A DNA stretch of 43,110 bases from JBBQER01 sp052148155 (GTDB lineage: Bacteria; Actinomycetota; Acidimicrobiia; IMCC26256; PALSA-610), in the NCBI GenBank assembly GCA_052148155.1, contig JBKQIY010000250.1, forward strand, positions 1-43,110, given 5' to 3'. Each line of letters begins with the position of its first letter. Within the stretch, counting starts at the first letter, position 1. Below are positions 8,213-16,675 of the stretch, piece by piece. The position numbers and the translations under genes were made by a program. The notes beneath the pieces are model-generated. The model searched no databases. It had not been told where the DNA came from and worked only from the letters and a program-made list of their open reading frames with translations.

Positions 8213-8384
8213 TGGACAACGCCTGGTCGGGCGAGGCGATGCTCGACCCGGGCCGCAGGTCGGTGCCGTCGGAGCGAGCCAGCGAAGCGTTCGTGCTGCG
8301 CGTCGTCCAGACTTCCAGTCCGCCCGTGCCGCGGTCTGGCCGGCCGAGGTGACCCGATGCCCGCACGGCACGATTCGGGATTGA
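8205..8384 (+). CDS. Putative 59-residue leaderless leader protein upstream of the PhyH gene
   Basis: An ATG frame that starts exactly seven bases after TAGGCT and ends with a TGA one base before the ATG of the dioxygenase-like gene, so it could be a translated leader coupled to it. It opens MTDGQRLVGR and is Arg/Ala-rich, with no recognisable domain. Its third-position G+C (about two thirds) is lower than that of clear genes here, so the coding evidence is weak. The support is the promoter geometry, which matches the divergent pair at 16669/16692 exactly. It could equally be an untranslated leader. Confidence 0.35.
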   Translation: MTDGQRLVGRGDARPGPQVGAVGASQRSVRAARRPDFQSARAAVWPAEVTRCPHGTIRD

Positions 8385-8385
8385 G

Positions 8386-9258
8386 ATGGGAACGAACCCG
8401 ACCGGAAACCATGACGTGGTGAACGCGCTTCCCCGCCTTGCCGCTGACACTGACGTTTCTGCGGTCGAAGCCGCACTGCGCGAGCAGGGCTGCGTCGTTG
8501 TCGAGCGCCTCGCGGCCGCCGAGCAGCTCGATCGGATCGAATCGGAACTGGAGCCGCACCTGCGGGCGACGCAACCCGGCGGCGACGACTTCACCGGCCA
8601 CAACACGCGGCGAACGGGCGCACTCCTGGCGCGTTCGCCGAGCTTTCGCGACCTGGCCGCGCATCCCCTGGTGCTGAGTACCCTCGACCGTGTACTCGGC
8701 GACCACGCGACGAGCTACCAGCTGCATTTGACACAAGTAATCGAGATCGGTCCGGGTGAGCCCGCCCAGCTCGTCCACCGAGACCAGTGGGCGTTCGACT
8801 TCTTTCCCTTTCCATCGGGATACGAAGTCGAGTGCCACACGATGTGGGCGATGAGCGACTTCACCGACAGCAACGGCGCGACCCGCCTGATTCCCGGCAG
8901 CCACACATGGGAAGACAAACTTCGGCCTGCGAACGACGCGACAGTGCCGGCCGAGATGCCGAAAGGCTCAGTGCTGGTCTATCTCGGCTCCGTCTATCAC
9001 GGCGGCGGCGCCAACCGGTCGACGCAACCGCGACGCGGCGTCAACGTCGGCTACACCCTGTCATGGCTGCGCCAAGAAGAAAACCAGTATCTCGCGTGTC
9101 CGCCCGAAGTGGCACGTGAGCTGCCCGAGTCGTTGGCACGACTGGCCGGATATCAACGCGGCGCATACGCGCTCGGCTACTACGGCGATCTCCGAGATCC
9201 GCTCGAAGCGCTGCACGGCCCCTCGGACGCTGCTCCCAGCTTCTCGCGCGCGCCGTGA
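8386..9258 (+). CDS. Phytanoyl-CoA dioxygenase (PhyH) family protein
   Basis: 290-residue Fe(II)/2-oxoglutarate-dependent oxygenase, which would hydroxylate a small or CoA-linked substrate. The metal triad is H131-x-D133 (LVHRDQW) and the distal H205 (YHGGG). The Arg-rich strand after it (RSTQPRRGVN, 211-220) probably binds 2-oxoglutarate. DFTDSNGATRLIPGSH (158-173) is the typical core of the family, and the length is normal. The ATG at 8386 was chosen because the domain begins soon after it (AVEAALREQGCVVVERL). The gene overlaps the Gfo/Idh gene by GTGA, so the two form an operon. The substrate is unknown. Confidence 0.92.
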   Translation: MGTNPTGNHDVVNALPRLAADTDVSAVEAALREQGCVVVERLAAAEQLDRIESELEPHLRATQPGGDDFTGHNTRRTGALLARSPSFRDLAAHPLVLSTLDRVLGDHATSYQLHLTQVIEIGPGEPAQLVHRDQWAFDFFPFPSGYEVECHTMWAMSDFTDSNGATRLIPGSHTWEDKLRPANDATVPAEMPKGSVLVYLGSVYHGGGANRSTQPRRGVNVGYTLSWLRQEENQYLACPPEVARELPESLARLAGYQRGAYALGYYGDLRDPLEALHGPSDAAPSFSRAP

Positions 9259-10364
9259 ACGGTCCGAGCCGAGAGCCGCTCCGGCTCGGCCTGGTCGGTT
9301 GCGGCACGATCGCGCAGGCGCACGCGGCCGCGCTGCGGTTCCTGACCGACGACGGACTCGTGCGCGTGACCGCCGCGGCTGACCCCGACCTGAGCGGCGT
9401 CGAACGCGTCGTCCGGATCCTCGGCGGGATCGACCACACCGGCCCCGACTGCTTCGCGGTCATCGACAACCCCGACGTCGACGCGGTCGTGAACATCACC
9501 CCGACCCGATTCCACCACGACTACATCGCCGCCGTCGCACGCACGGGCAAGCCCTGCTTCACGGAGAAGCCACTCGCTCCCACCTTCGATGTCGTCCGCG
9601 ACATCGTGCAGATCGTGCGAGACGCTCACATCCCCGTACAGGTCGGATTCCAATCGCGGTTCCATCCGCTGATCCGGCGGTTGCGCACAATGGTCGAGAC
9701 GGCCGAGTCGGGCGGGCCGATGGCGTACACGCTGCGCGACGACCAGTTCTGGCCTACCGGAGATGTCGTCGCCGGCCATTCGAGCTGGCGGTCAGATCGA
9801 GCCGAAGCAGGAGGCGGCGCGTTACTGGAGCACTCCATCCATTCGTGCGACATTCTCATCTGGCTATTCGGTCCCGTCGAACGCGTCTACGCCTCGACAA
9901 GGAACATGTTCGGCTTCAACGTCGAGGACGTCGCCGCGCTCACCATCGAGCACCGCAACGGAGTGGTCGGCAACCTCGTGACCGTCTTCAACGGTGTGCA
10001 ACATCGCGAGGAACGCAGACTCGAAGTGTTCTTCGAACGCGCGTCTGTGGAACTGACGACCGACTTCATCGTCGGAGCCCCCGAAGACTCGTTCCTGGTG
10101 CACCGAGCCGACGACCAGCACGCACAGCGTTACGACGTCGACGTCCTACGCCGCGAGGCATTCGCCGCCGACGGCTTCGATCCCGACCGGACTGTCTTCG
10201 TCTACCAGTTCTACGCGCATCACGCGTTCGCGCAGGCACTGCACGACGGCCGCGCCCCCAGCCCCGACGTCGACGACGCGCTCCGCGCCCATGCACTGGT
10301 CGAAGCCGCGTACCGCAGCGCTGCCGGCCGACGGCCAGTCGATCTCGCCGAACTCGACGTATGA
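9255..10364 (+). CDS. Gfo/Idh/MocA family oxidoreductase
   Basis: 369 residues. An N-terminal Rossmann domain (GLVGCGTIAQAH, 12-23) and EKP (104-106, with catalytic-region Lys105) are followed by the C-terminal sheet domain, whose motif GGGALLEHSIHSCDILIWL includes the usual His-x-x-His/Asp pattern. Such enzymes oxidise or epimerise sugars, inositols or their derivatives with NAD(P). The start is GTG at 9255, overlapping the stop of the dioxygenase gene (GTGA), so the pair is translationally coupled. Being next to an oxygenase, and not far from GH4 and aldo/keto reductases, suggests carbohydrate or glycoside turnover. The specific substrate is not readable. Confidence 0.93.
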   Translation: MNGPSREPLRLGLVGCGTIAQAHAAALRFLTDDGLVRVTAAADPDLSGVERVVRILGGIDHTGPDCFAVIDNPDVDAVVNITPTRFHHDYIAAVARTGKPCFTEKPLAPTFDVVRDIVQIVRDAHIPVQVGFQSRFHPLIRRLRTMVETAESGGPMAYTLRDDQFWPTGDVVAGHSSWRSDRAEAGGGALLEHSIHSCDILIWLFGPVERVYASTRNMFGFNVEDVAALTIEHRNGVVGNLVTVFNGVQHREERRLEVFFERASVELTTDFIVGAPEDSFLVHRADDQHAQRYDVDVLRREAFAADGFDPDRTVFVYQFYAHHAFAQALHDGRAPSPDVDDALRAHALVEAAYRSAAGRRPVDLAELDV

Positions 10365-10365
10365 T
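10360..10365 (+). promoter_or_regulatory. Candidate -10 box (TATGAT) for the secreted hydrolase
   Basis: TATGAT overlaps the stop codon of the upstream oxidoreductase gene. Transcription would start near 10372, leaving a short leader, and a strong SD (GGAGGGGG, 10369-10376) precedes the ATG at 10384. The -35 region is not recognisable. Confidence 0.4.
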
Positions 10366-10383
10366 CGATGGAGGGGGACGAAT

Positions 10384-11655
10384 ATGAACAGCCACAGTAG
10401 GTACCGGGTGCGTCACATGTCGCCGAGACGAATGGCGCTCGTCGGCACCGCCGTCGCGCTGATCGGCGCGATTGTCGGGCTCGGGTCCGGCGCGGCCGCG
10501 TCGAGCGTCGCGGTGATCCCGCCGCCGACGGGACTTCCCGCGTTCTACTCCGTTCCGCAGCCGCTGCCCACCACGATCGGCACACTCGTGAAGTCCGAGA
10601 AGATCGCGGTCTCGGGAATTGACGGAACGATGTACCGGGTCATGTACGTGTCGGAAAGCGAAAGCAATCATCCCGTCCCAGTCACCGGCCTGATCGCAGT
10701 CCCCAACGGCACACCGCCGGCCGGTGGGTTCCCCGTCGTGACGTGGGGTCACGGCACCAACGGCATGGCCGACATCTGCGCGCCGTCGTTGTCTCCGACG
10801 TCCGCTGTCCCGGAGCTCAACGCGCTGCTCGACCAGGGTTGGGTCGTGACCGCAAGCGACTATCAAGGTGAAGGAACGCCCGGACTGATGCCGTACCTCG
10901 CCGGCGTCAGCGCGGCCCGCAACACGATCGATATCGTGCGCGCCGCACAGCAACTGCCGGCTGCGCACGCCAGCAGCCGCTACGTCGTCTGGGGTCACTC
11001 AGAGGGTGGCCAGACCGCGATGTTTGCGTTGCACATCGGTGCTGCGTACGCGCCCGCGCTGCAGCTGCAAGGCGTCGTCGCAGGCGCGCCACCGTCGCAG
11101 TTCTCGCTGATCTACGACTTTTTGAAAAACAGCCCGTACCGGTATTACCTGCTGATGGCAGCCGGTGGATTCAACGCCGCCTACGGCAACGTCGCCGCAC
11201 CGCTCGACGAGGTGCTCACGCCGCTCGGTTTGCACGACATCGGCGATCTTTCCAAGGGTTGCACGGGCTATCTGTCCCAACAGCTCTCGAACGTGCCGAC
11301 CGCGACCCTGGTGAAGGCCGATCCCTTCACGGTGCCGGCCTGGAAGAAATTGCTCGTCGCCAACGACCCGGAGAGCTTCACGACGCCGAGCGCGGCGCCG
11401 TTGCTGATCATCCAGGGCGGCGACGACGAACAGATCCCGGTTGTGTCAACACAGATATTAGCCAAGCACTTGTGCAACATTGGTCAAGATCTCGAACGGT
11501 GGATCTATCCAGGTCAGAGTCACGCGGGGGTCATCGGCCCGTCAGCTGACGACATGATCCACTGGATCGCCGACCGGTTCGCAAACGGCTCGAACCCCGA
11601 TCCGTACATGCCGACCGGGCTTCCCGACATCGGCACCACTGTCTGTCCGAGCTGA
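10384..11655 (+). CDS. Secreted alpha/beta hydrolase, secretory lipase (LIP) family
   Basis: 423 residues with an N-terminal signal: basic start (RYRVRH, SPRR), hydrophobic core about 18-34 and AAASS near 38-41 as a likely cleavage region. The nucleophile elbow GHSEGG (204-209) places Ser206. WGHGTNG (121-127) forms the oxyanion region, GGDDEQIP the acid, and GQSHAG the catalytic His. The fold and lid region resemble fungal/actinobacterial secretory lipases that hydrolyse triglycerides or related esters outside the cell. The ATG at 10384 has a strong SD; other upstream starts lack one. It follows the Gfo/Idh gene by 19 bases but has its own -10-like box. Substrate range is not inferable. Confidence 0.92.
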   Translation: MNSHSRYRVRHMSPRRMALVGTAVALIGAIVGLGSGAAASSVAVIPPPTGLPAFYSVPQPLPTTIGTLVKSEKIAVSGIDGTMYRVMYVSESESNHPVPVTGLIAVPNGTPPAGGFPVVTWGHGTNGMADICAPSLSPTSAVPELNALLDQGWVVTASDYQGEGTPGLMPYLAGVSAARNTIDIVRAAQQLPAAHASSRYVVWGHSEGGQTAMFALHIGAAYAPALQLQGVVAGAPPSQFSLIYDFLKNSPYRYYLLMAAGGFNAAYGNVAAPLDEVLTPLGLHDIGDLSKGCTGYLSQQLSNVPTATLVKADPFTVPAWKKLLVANDPESFTTPSAAPLLIIQGGDDEQIPVVSTQILAKHLCNIGQDLERWIYPGQSHAGVIGPSADDMIHWIADRFANGSNPDPYMPTGLPDIGTTVCPS

Positions 11656-11659
11656 CGCG

Positions 11660-11684
11660 ACACGCGCCCGTCACGCGCGCGTGT
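11660..11684 (+). terminator. Possible transcription terminator hairpin after the lipase gene
   Basis: Eight-base-pair stem ACACGCGC (11660-11667) with GCGCGTGT (11677-11684) and a 9-nt loop, five bases after the stop. There is no T-run, as is common in high-GC actinobacteria, so this is only a candidate. Confidence 0.35.
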
Positions 11685-11808
11685 GTCAATCCAAAGAATT
11701 TCGTCCGGCGACGCGAGTCCCGCCGAACTTTTTCGGAGCGCGTGCCGTACAGTCATTCGACGTCGACTCGCGACCCAACCGGAACGGTGATGCGGACCGT
11801 AGTGGGGG

Positions 11809-11873
11809 GCGATGAGGGGCCGACGCACGGAGGCGTCACAACGACGTCGGTCCGGCATCGTGCCCCTCATCGC
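11809..11873. repeat. 12-bp perfect inverted repeat with 41-nt spacer, flanked by GACCGTA direct copies
   Basis: GCGATGAGGGGC (11809-11820) pairs with GCCCCTCATCGC (11862-11873). The heptamer GACCGTA occurs on both sides (11795-11801 and 11877-11883). The element ends just before the leaderless promoter of the acyl-CoA ligase. It may be an operator pair (looping) or the remnant of a small mobile element. Confidence 0.6.
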
Positions 11874-11881
11874 GCAGACCG

Positions 11882-11887
11882 TACGAT
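11882..11887 (+). promoter_or_regulatory. Leaderless -10 box (TACGAT) of the acyl-CoA ligase operon
   Basis: TACGAT, six bases, then GTG at 11894. This is the spacing expected when transcription starts on the first base of the start codon. There is no SD before the GTG, which supports it. Confidence 0.55.
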
Positions 11888-11893
11888 CCGGAT

Positions 11894-13426
11894 GTGAAAC
11901 GGTCGATTCCTGTTCTGGTACGGGCCGCCGTCGATGACGCCGGCGACAAGACGTGGCTGCATACGCCCTCCTGCACATTGACGTACGCGCAAACCTTGGG
12001 GCGCATCGAGCGTGCCGCAAGCGCGCTGCGCGGACGCGGGATCGGCGTCGGCGATCGAGTCCTCGTCACGGCCCGCAATACGGCCGACTATCTCTTGAGT
12101 TGGTTCGCGCTGATGGAAGTCGGCGCGATCCAGGTCCCCGTCAACCCAAAAAGCTCTCTTGTGGAACTCGCAGGGTTCGTCGGCCAGGTCCGGCCGGCTC
12201 TGATCATCACCGATCCCGACCTCGCGGCGACGGTCGACGCCGCCGTGCGCGACGCGGGCATCGAATGTGTCGATGTCGCCGCGCTGTACGCAACCGAACC
12301 CGACGGTCGAGGACCGGCCGCCGTCGACGAGTCCGACGTCGCCGTGATGATCCCAACCTCCGGCACGACCGGCCGTTCGAAGCTGGTCATGCAAACCCAC
12401 CGGGCGTACGTGATGGCCGGAGAGGGATTCCCGTTCTGGATGCAGCTCAGTTCCGATGACCGGCTCCTGACATCGTTGCCGCTGTTCCATATCAACGCGC
12501 CCGCGTACTCGACGCTCGGCTCGATGTCGGCGCGTGCCAGCCTCGCGCTCCTGCCGAACTTTTCGCCCAGCACATTCCTCGACGACGCACGCACCTTCGG
12601 TGCGACAGAGTTCAACAGCATCGGCGCAATGCTCGAGATGCTCGTACGTCAGCCGACACGACCCGACGACGCCGACAATCCGATCCGTCGCTGCTACACC
12701 GGACCGTCACCCGACCGCGCGCACCAGCTCGAGATCGAGGCCCGCTTCGACCTCGAGATCGTGTGCGGCTACGCGCTGTCGGAGTCGCCGTACGCGCTTA
12801 TCTGGCGTCACGGTGAACGGCCCTACGGTTCTCTCGGGTCCGCACGGCAGCATCCGGTGCTCGGCCATGTGAACGACGCCCGCGCAACCGACGACGGACG
12901 CGTCGTCGGGCCGGGCGAAACGGGCGAACTCGAACTCCGCAATCCCGCGATCATGCGCGGTTACTACGAGATGCCGCAAGAAACCGCGGCGGTGATCGTC
13001 GACGGCTGGTTGCGTACCGGCGACTTGGTGCGCGTCGACGACGACGAAACCTACACGTTCGTCGGTCGCAAGAAAGAAGTCATACGCCGCCGCGGCGAGA
13101 ACCTTTCTCCGGTCGAGGTCGAGGCCGCGCTGGAACGTCATCCTGACGTCGCCGAAGCCGCGGTAATCGGAGTTCCGTCGGATCTCACCGACGAAGACGT
13201 GAAGGCGTTCGTCGTCGCCGCAACCGATCGGACCCCCGACCTCGCGGCGATACACGCTTTCGCCCGCGAGCACCTCACCGCGTTCAAAGTGCCGCGCTAT
13301 ATCGAAATTGTCGCCGAATTGCCGCACACCGCCACCGACCGGCTCGCGAAGCACAAGCTCCCGAAAGAACGCACGCCGGCCGAAATGGACTTCGATGCCT
13401 CGCGCGGGCAGTCTCGACGTTCATGA
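11894..13426 (+). CDS. AMP-dependent acyl-CoA synthetase/ligase (CaiC-like)
   Basis: 510 residues; activates a carboxylic acid to its CoA thioester via an acyl-adenylate. The P-loop PTSGTTGRSK is at 154-163. GYALSES replaces the usual YGxTE motif. GWLRTGDLV carries the ribose-binding Asp, RKKEVIRRRGENLSPVEVE is the hinge, and TATDRLAKHKL at the C-terminus resembles the carnitine/crotonobetaine-CoA ligase ending rather than the acetate-type TGK. The GTG start is set by the TACGAT box and the absence of an SD. The stop overlaps the next ATG (13423-13426), making an operon with the citrate-synthase-like gene and then GH4. The acid substrate is unknown. Confidence 0.92.
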   Translation: MKRSIPVLVRAAVDDAGDKTWLHTPSCTLTYAQTLGRIERAASALRGRGIGVGDRVLVTARNTADYLLSWFALMEVGAIQVPVNPKSSLVELAGFVGQVRPALIITDPDLAATVDAAVRDAGIECVDVAALYATEPDGRGPAAVDESDVAVMIPTSGTTGRSKLVMQTHRAYVMAGEGFPFWMQLSSDDRLLTSLPLFHINAPAYSTLGSMSARASLALLPNFSPSTFLDDARTFGATEFNSIGAMLEMLVRQPTRPDDADNPIRRCYTGPSPDRAHQLEIEARFDLEIVCGYALSESPYALIWRHGERPYGSLGSARQHPVLGHVNDARATDDGRVVGPGETGELELRNPAIMRGYYEMPQETAAVIVDGWLRTGDLVRVDDDETYTFVGRKKEVIRRRGENLSPVEVEAALERHPDVAEAAVIGVPSDLTDEDVKAFVVAATDRTPDLAAIHAFAREHLTAFKVPRYIEIVAELPHTATDRLAKHKLPKERTPAEMDFDASRGQSRRS

Positions 13427-14214
13427 CACCTCGAGACGACCTCGACTGGGCACATACCTGGATCGGCGGCGCGACCCGCGACCACATCACTGTGGCCGGC
13501 CGCGACCTCCCTTCCGAGATCATGGGTCGGCTCACGCTCACCGAACTCACCTACCTGCTGGTCACGCGCCGCGAGCCGACACCATCACAACGTCGCCTGC
13601 TCGACGCGGTACTGGTGTCGCTCGCCGATCATGGCTTCACGCCGAGTTCGCTCGCGGCGCGGCTCACATACACGGGTGCGCCCGAGGCGATCCAGGGTGC
13701 CATCGCCGCCGGCCTCCTCGGCGCCGGCAGTGTCCTGCTCGGACCGGCCGGCGACACCGCCGAGTTCCTGTCCGACGCGTTGCACGCGGCCGACGTGGCG
13801 GCCGAACCCGACGACGCGACGCTGCGCGGCATCGCCGAAGACGTCGTCGACGCCCGACGCGCGGCCGGTGCGCGACTACCGGGCCTCGGTCATCCCGTAC
13901 ACAAAGACGTCGATCCGCGCACGCCGCGCCTGTACGCCATCGCGGCCGAGGAAGGTCTGCTCGGCCCGAACCTCCGGTTGCTCGAACAGGTCGCTGCCGT
14001 ACACGACGAGCGCACCGGGAAACACCTTCCGGTCAACGGTGCGGGAGCGGCCGGGGCAGCACTCGTCGATCTTGGTCTTCCGCCGTCGAGCGCCCGCGGT
14101 GTCGTGCTGATCGCCCGCACCGCAGGTCTGGTCGCACATCTCGTCGAAGAGGCAGCCCAGCCGGTCGGCATGCCATTGTGGCTCGAAGTGGAGCGCCGAG
14201 CCGGCGCCGACTGA
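13423..14214 (+). CDS. Citrate synthase-fold protein, citryl-CoA lyase-like
   Basis: 263 residues, much shorter than citrate synthase (about 430) and close to stand-alone citryl-CoA lyase-like proteins. Recognisable blocks are LTLTELTYLLVTRREPT (37-53), ADHGFTPSSLAARL (68-81), GAGSVLLGP (100-108) and GLGHPVHKDVDPRTPRLY (154-171), which supplies the oxaloacetate-site His157 and Arg166. In the usual GPLHGGAN block there is GPAGDTAEF (no His). The usual N-x-D segment reads VNGAGAAG, so two of three canonical catalytic residues seem to be absent. It overlaps the ligase stop by ATGA. It probably cleaves or condenses an acyl-CoA with a keto acid, or has lost citrate chemistry. The function is inferred from fold only. 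Confidence 0.85.
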   Translation: MTPRDDLDWAHTWIGGATRDHITVAGRDLPSEIMGRLTLTELTYLLVTRREPTPSQRRLLDAVLVSLADHGFTPSSLAARLTYTGAPEAIQGAIAAGLLGAGSVLLGPAGDTAEFLSDALHAADVAAEPDDATLRGIAEDVVDARRAAGARLPGLGHPVHKDVDPRTPRLYAIAAEEGLLGPNLRLLEQVAAVHDERTGKHLPVNGAGAAGAALVDLGLPPSSARGVVLIARTAGLVAHLVEEAAQPVGMPLWLEVERRAGAD

Positions 14215-14235
14215 CTCGAACGGGAAGGAGTTCAG

Positions 14236-15615
14236 ATGGCACCGCGCATCGTCATTATCGGCGGCGGGAGCAATCAGTGGGCGCCGTCGTTACTGAACGA
14301 CATCGCCAACACGCGTTCGCTGAACGAAGCAGAAATCGTGCTCGAAGACATCAACCCCGACCCGCTACCCCGCATGGCCGAGTACGCGGAGCACCTCGCC
14401 CGGTTACGAAATCTGCCGTGGAAGGTCAGCTCGACGACCAACCAGCGCGCGGCACTCGAAGGCGCCGACTTCGTCGTGGTGGCGATCTCCACCGGCGGTT
14501 TCGACAGCATGCGCCACGACGTCGAGATCCCCGCCCGGTACGGCATCAAGCTGTCGGTCGGCGACCAAGGACCCGCTGGTGTGAGCCGCACCCTTCGGGC
14601 CGCGCCGGTCATGATCGGCATCGCACGTGACATGGAACAGATCTGTCCCGACGCGTGGATGCTGAACCTCACCAACCCGATGACGCACCTCGTCCGTGCG
14701 ATGACCCGTGAGACATCGACGAAGGTTGTTGGGTTGTGCCACGAGGTGACGATCTGTCGGTTCTATCTGTCGATGTGGCTCAACGTACCGTTCGTCGACC
14801 TCGAACCCACCGTCGTCGGTGTGAACCACCTTCCGATCATGACGAACTTGAAGGTCGGCGGCGCCGATGACGGCTTCGACCGGCTCCGGGCGCTCATCGA
14901 AGGTCCGGCCGAGGCCCGTGCCGAGCGTCTCCCGTTCGCGATTCCCGACGGGATCGGAATGGGGCCGAGCACCCGCGACCGCAGCGAATGGACGAAGCAA
15001 GACCTGCTCGACGGAAACCGCGTGAAGATCGAGTTGTTCCAACGGTTCGGCCTCCTGCCCGCGTCGAACGACCGGCACCTGTGCGAGTTCTTCCCGGGTT
15101 TCCTCACAGAGCGCTCAGGATGGGGCGAACGCTGGCACGTGCACCTCACCACCATCGCCGAACGCATCGCGTACGAAGAGCGGTACAAGGCGGATCTCGA
15201 GGCACGACTCGCCTCGCAAGACGTGTCGAAAATGCCGTCGGGCGAGATGGTCGCGCCCCTGATCGACTCGATGATCCGCGACCGGCGCCGCACGTTCCCC
15301 CTCAACCTTCCCAATGCCGGTCAGGTACCGGACATCCCGAACGACGTGGTGGTCGAAACGATGTGCGTCGCCGACGCGGACGGGCCGCGAGGCGGCGTGC
15401 CCGCCACTGCGCCCGGCGTGCTCGGCGAGTACGTGCGTCGCATGACCGCGGTCGACGAGCTGTGCGTGCAAGCCGCGATCAGCGGCAGGCACGACGACGT
15501 GATCGCGGCGATGCTCGCCGACCCGCTGGCCGCCAAACTCGACTACGACGACATGGTTCGCATGACCGACGACCTCCTGGCCGCGACCAAGCCTTGGCTT
15601 CCGCAGTTCGTGTGA
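14236..15615 (+). CDS. GH4 family glycosidase (alpha-glucosidase/galacturonidase LplD-like)
   Basis: 459 residues. GH4 enzymes cleave alpha- or beta-glycosides by an NAD+- and Mn2+-dependent redox elimination in the cytoplasm. The Rossmann motif is IIGGGSNQWAP (7-17) and NLTNPM is at 144-149. The metal ligands are C168/H169 (GLCHE, 166-170) and H198 (GVNHLP, 195-200). An AAGGAG-type SD precedes the ATG at 14236. It is the third gene of the ligase/citrate-synthase-like operon, 21 bases after its neighbour. The variant motifs (SNQWAP rather than STVF) point to the LplD/alpha-galacturonidase-like branch rather than MelA; the substrate is uncertain. A second GH4 lies at 34574-35869. Confidence 0.93.
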   Translation: MAPRIVIIGGGSNQWAPSLLNDIANTRSLNEAEIVLEDINPDPLPRMAEYAEHLARLRNLPWKVSSTTNQRAALEGADFVVVAISTGGFDSMRHDVEIPARYGIKLSVGDQGPAGVSRTLRAAPVMIGIARDMEQICPDAWMLNLTNPMTHLVRAMTRETSTKVVGLCHEVTICRFYLSMWLNVPFVDLEPTVVGVNHLPIMTNLKVGGADDGFDRLRALIEGPAEARAERLPFAIPDGIGMGPSTRDRSEWTKQDLLDGNRVKIELFQRFGLLPASNDRHLCEFFPGFLTERSGWGERWHVHLTTIAERIAYEERYKADLEARLASQDVSKMPSGEMVAPLIDSMIRDRRRTFPLNLPNAGQVPDIPNDVVVETMCVADADGPRGGVPATAPGVLGEYVRRMTAVDELCVQAAISGRHDDVIAAMLADPLAAKLDYDDMVRMTDDLLAATKPWLPQFV

Positions 15616-15697
15616 GCAACGCGGCGACGCCACGAACCGGTCGTCGAGGCGGTCGGATGTCACCGCCCGGACGTGCGAACGATGCAGCCTTCGTGTG

Positions 15698-16669
15698 TTA
15701 ACGAACGGTCAACCGTCGTTGCGCCACTTTGGCGTACGCGCCGATGCCACTCGACGGCTGGAACGCGTCGGACGCGCGGGTCAACGCTGCGATCTCGTCG
15801 ATCGTCAGCTCCAGGTCGGCGGCGGCCGCGTTGGCCTCGAACTGTTCGACGCTTGAAGCACCAGGAATCGCGATCACGTTGTCGTGGCTGATCACCCACG
15901 CGAGCGCGACCTGTGCCGGTGTCGCGGCGTGCGCATTTGCGACCGCGCGTACCGTATCGATGAGCGGCTGGGCGCGGTCGAGACTGTCGGGAAGGAACAA
16001 CGGATTGTTCAGCCGCGCCGAACCCGAAGGCGGATGAGCCGACGTGTACCGGCCTGACAGCATTCCCATGCCGAGCGGACTGTACGCGATGACCAGTCTG
16101 TCGTTCGCTTGGGCGTACGGCACCAGCTCCGCGTCCGGCTTGCGGGCGACGAGGCTGTACTGAACCTGGTTCGACAGCACCGGTGCGCCGAGCGCCTCCT
16201 CGGCGGCGCGCCAACGCGCGAGCGAGAAGTTGCTCACGCCAACCTCGGTGACGACGCCCGACCGTTGCAGACGGCGCATCCCTTCCATCTGCTGCGACAT
16301 CGGCACGACCGGGTTTGGCCAATGGATCTGGTAGAGGTCGATTGTCTCAACGGCAAGGCGGGCGAGACTCCGACGGCCGTGACGTTCGACGAACCCGGCC
16401 GTCGGCGCGATCGGCAGCACCTTGGTTGCGACGAACGCTTCTTTGCGGCGGTCGCCGAGGGCGCGGCCGACAATCTTCTCCGAGTTGCCGCGTCCGTAGA
16501 CCTCCGCGGTGTCGATCACGTTCACGCCGAGGTCGAGTGCACGGTGCAGGATCCGGCCGGCCTCGGTGTCGGCGTAGTCGGAGCCATAGCCCCAATCCTT
16601 CGAGCCGAACTGCCACGTGCCCAACCCGATCGCAGAGAGCCGAGTTCCGCGTACATCGACGAATCGCAC
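15698..16669 (-). CDS. Aldo/keto reductase (first of four in the window)
   Basis: 323-residue TIM-barrel NADP-dependent oxidoreductase. The catalytic tetrad is D53 (VIDTAEVYG), Y58, K83 (VATKV) and H116 (YQIHWPN). NADP-binding strand motifs include the SNFS segment and the C-terminal IPGASSVEQFEANAAA, typical of the AKR11/AKR12-like group. Start GTG at 16669 lies seven bases after TAGGCT on the minus strand and has no SD, so it is probably leaderless. Its promoter core is shared with the divergent DUF4177-like gene. It is convergent with the GH4 operon. The substrate is unknown; sugar-type ketones or aldehydes are plausible from context. Confidence 0.93.
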   Translation of the reverse strand: MRFVDVRGTRLSAIGLGTWQFGSKDWGYGSDYADTEAGRILHRALDLGVNVIDTAEVYGRGNSEKIVGRALGDRRKEAFVATKVLPIAPTAGFVERHGRRSLARLAVETIDLYQIHWPNPVVPMSQQMEGMRRLQRSGVVTEVGVSNFSLARWRAAEEALGAPVLSNQVQYSLVARKPDAELVPYAQANDRLVIAYSPLGMGMLSGRYTSAHPPSGSARLNNPLFLPDSLDRAQPLIDTVRAVANAHAATPAQVALAWVISHDNVIAIPGASSVEQFEANAAAADLELTIDEIAALTRASDAFQPSSGIGAYAKVAQRRLTVR

Positions 16670-16675
16670 GGCCCG

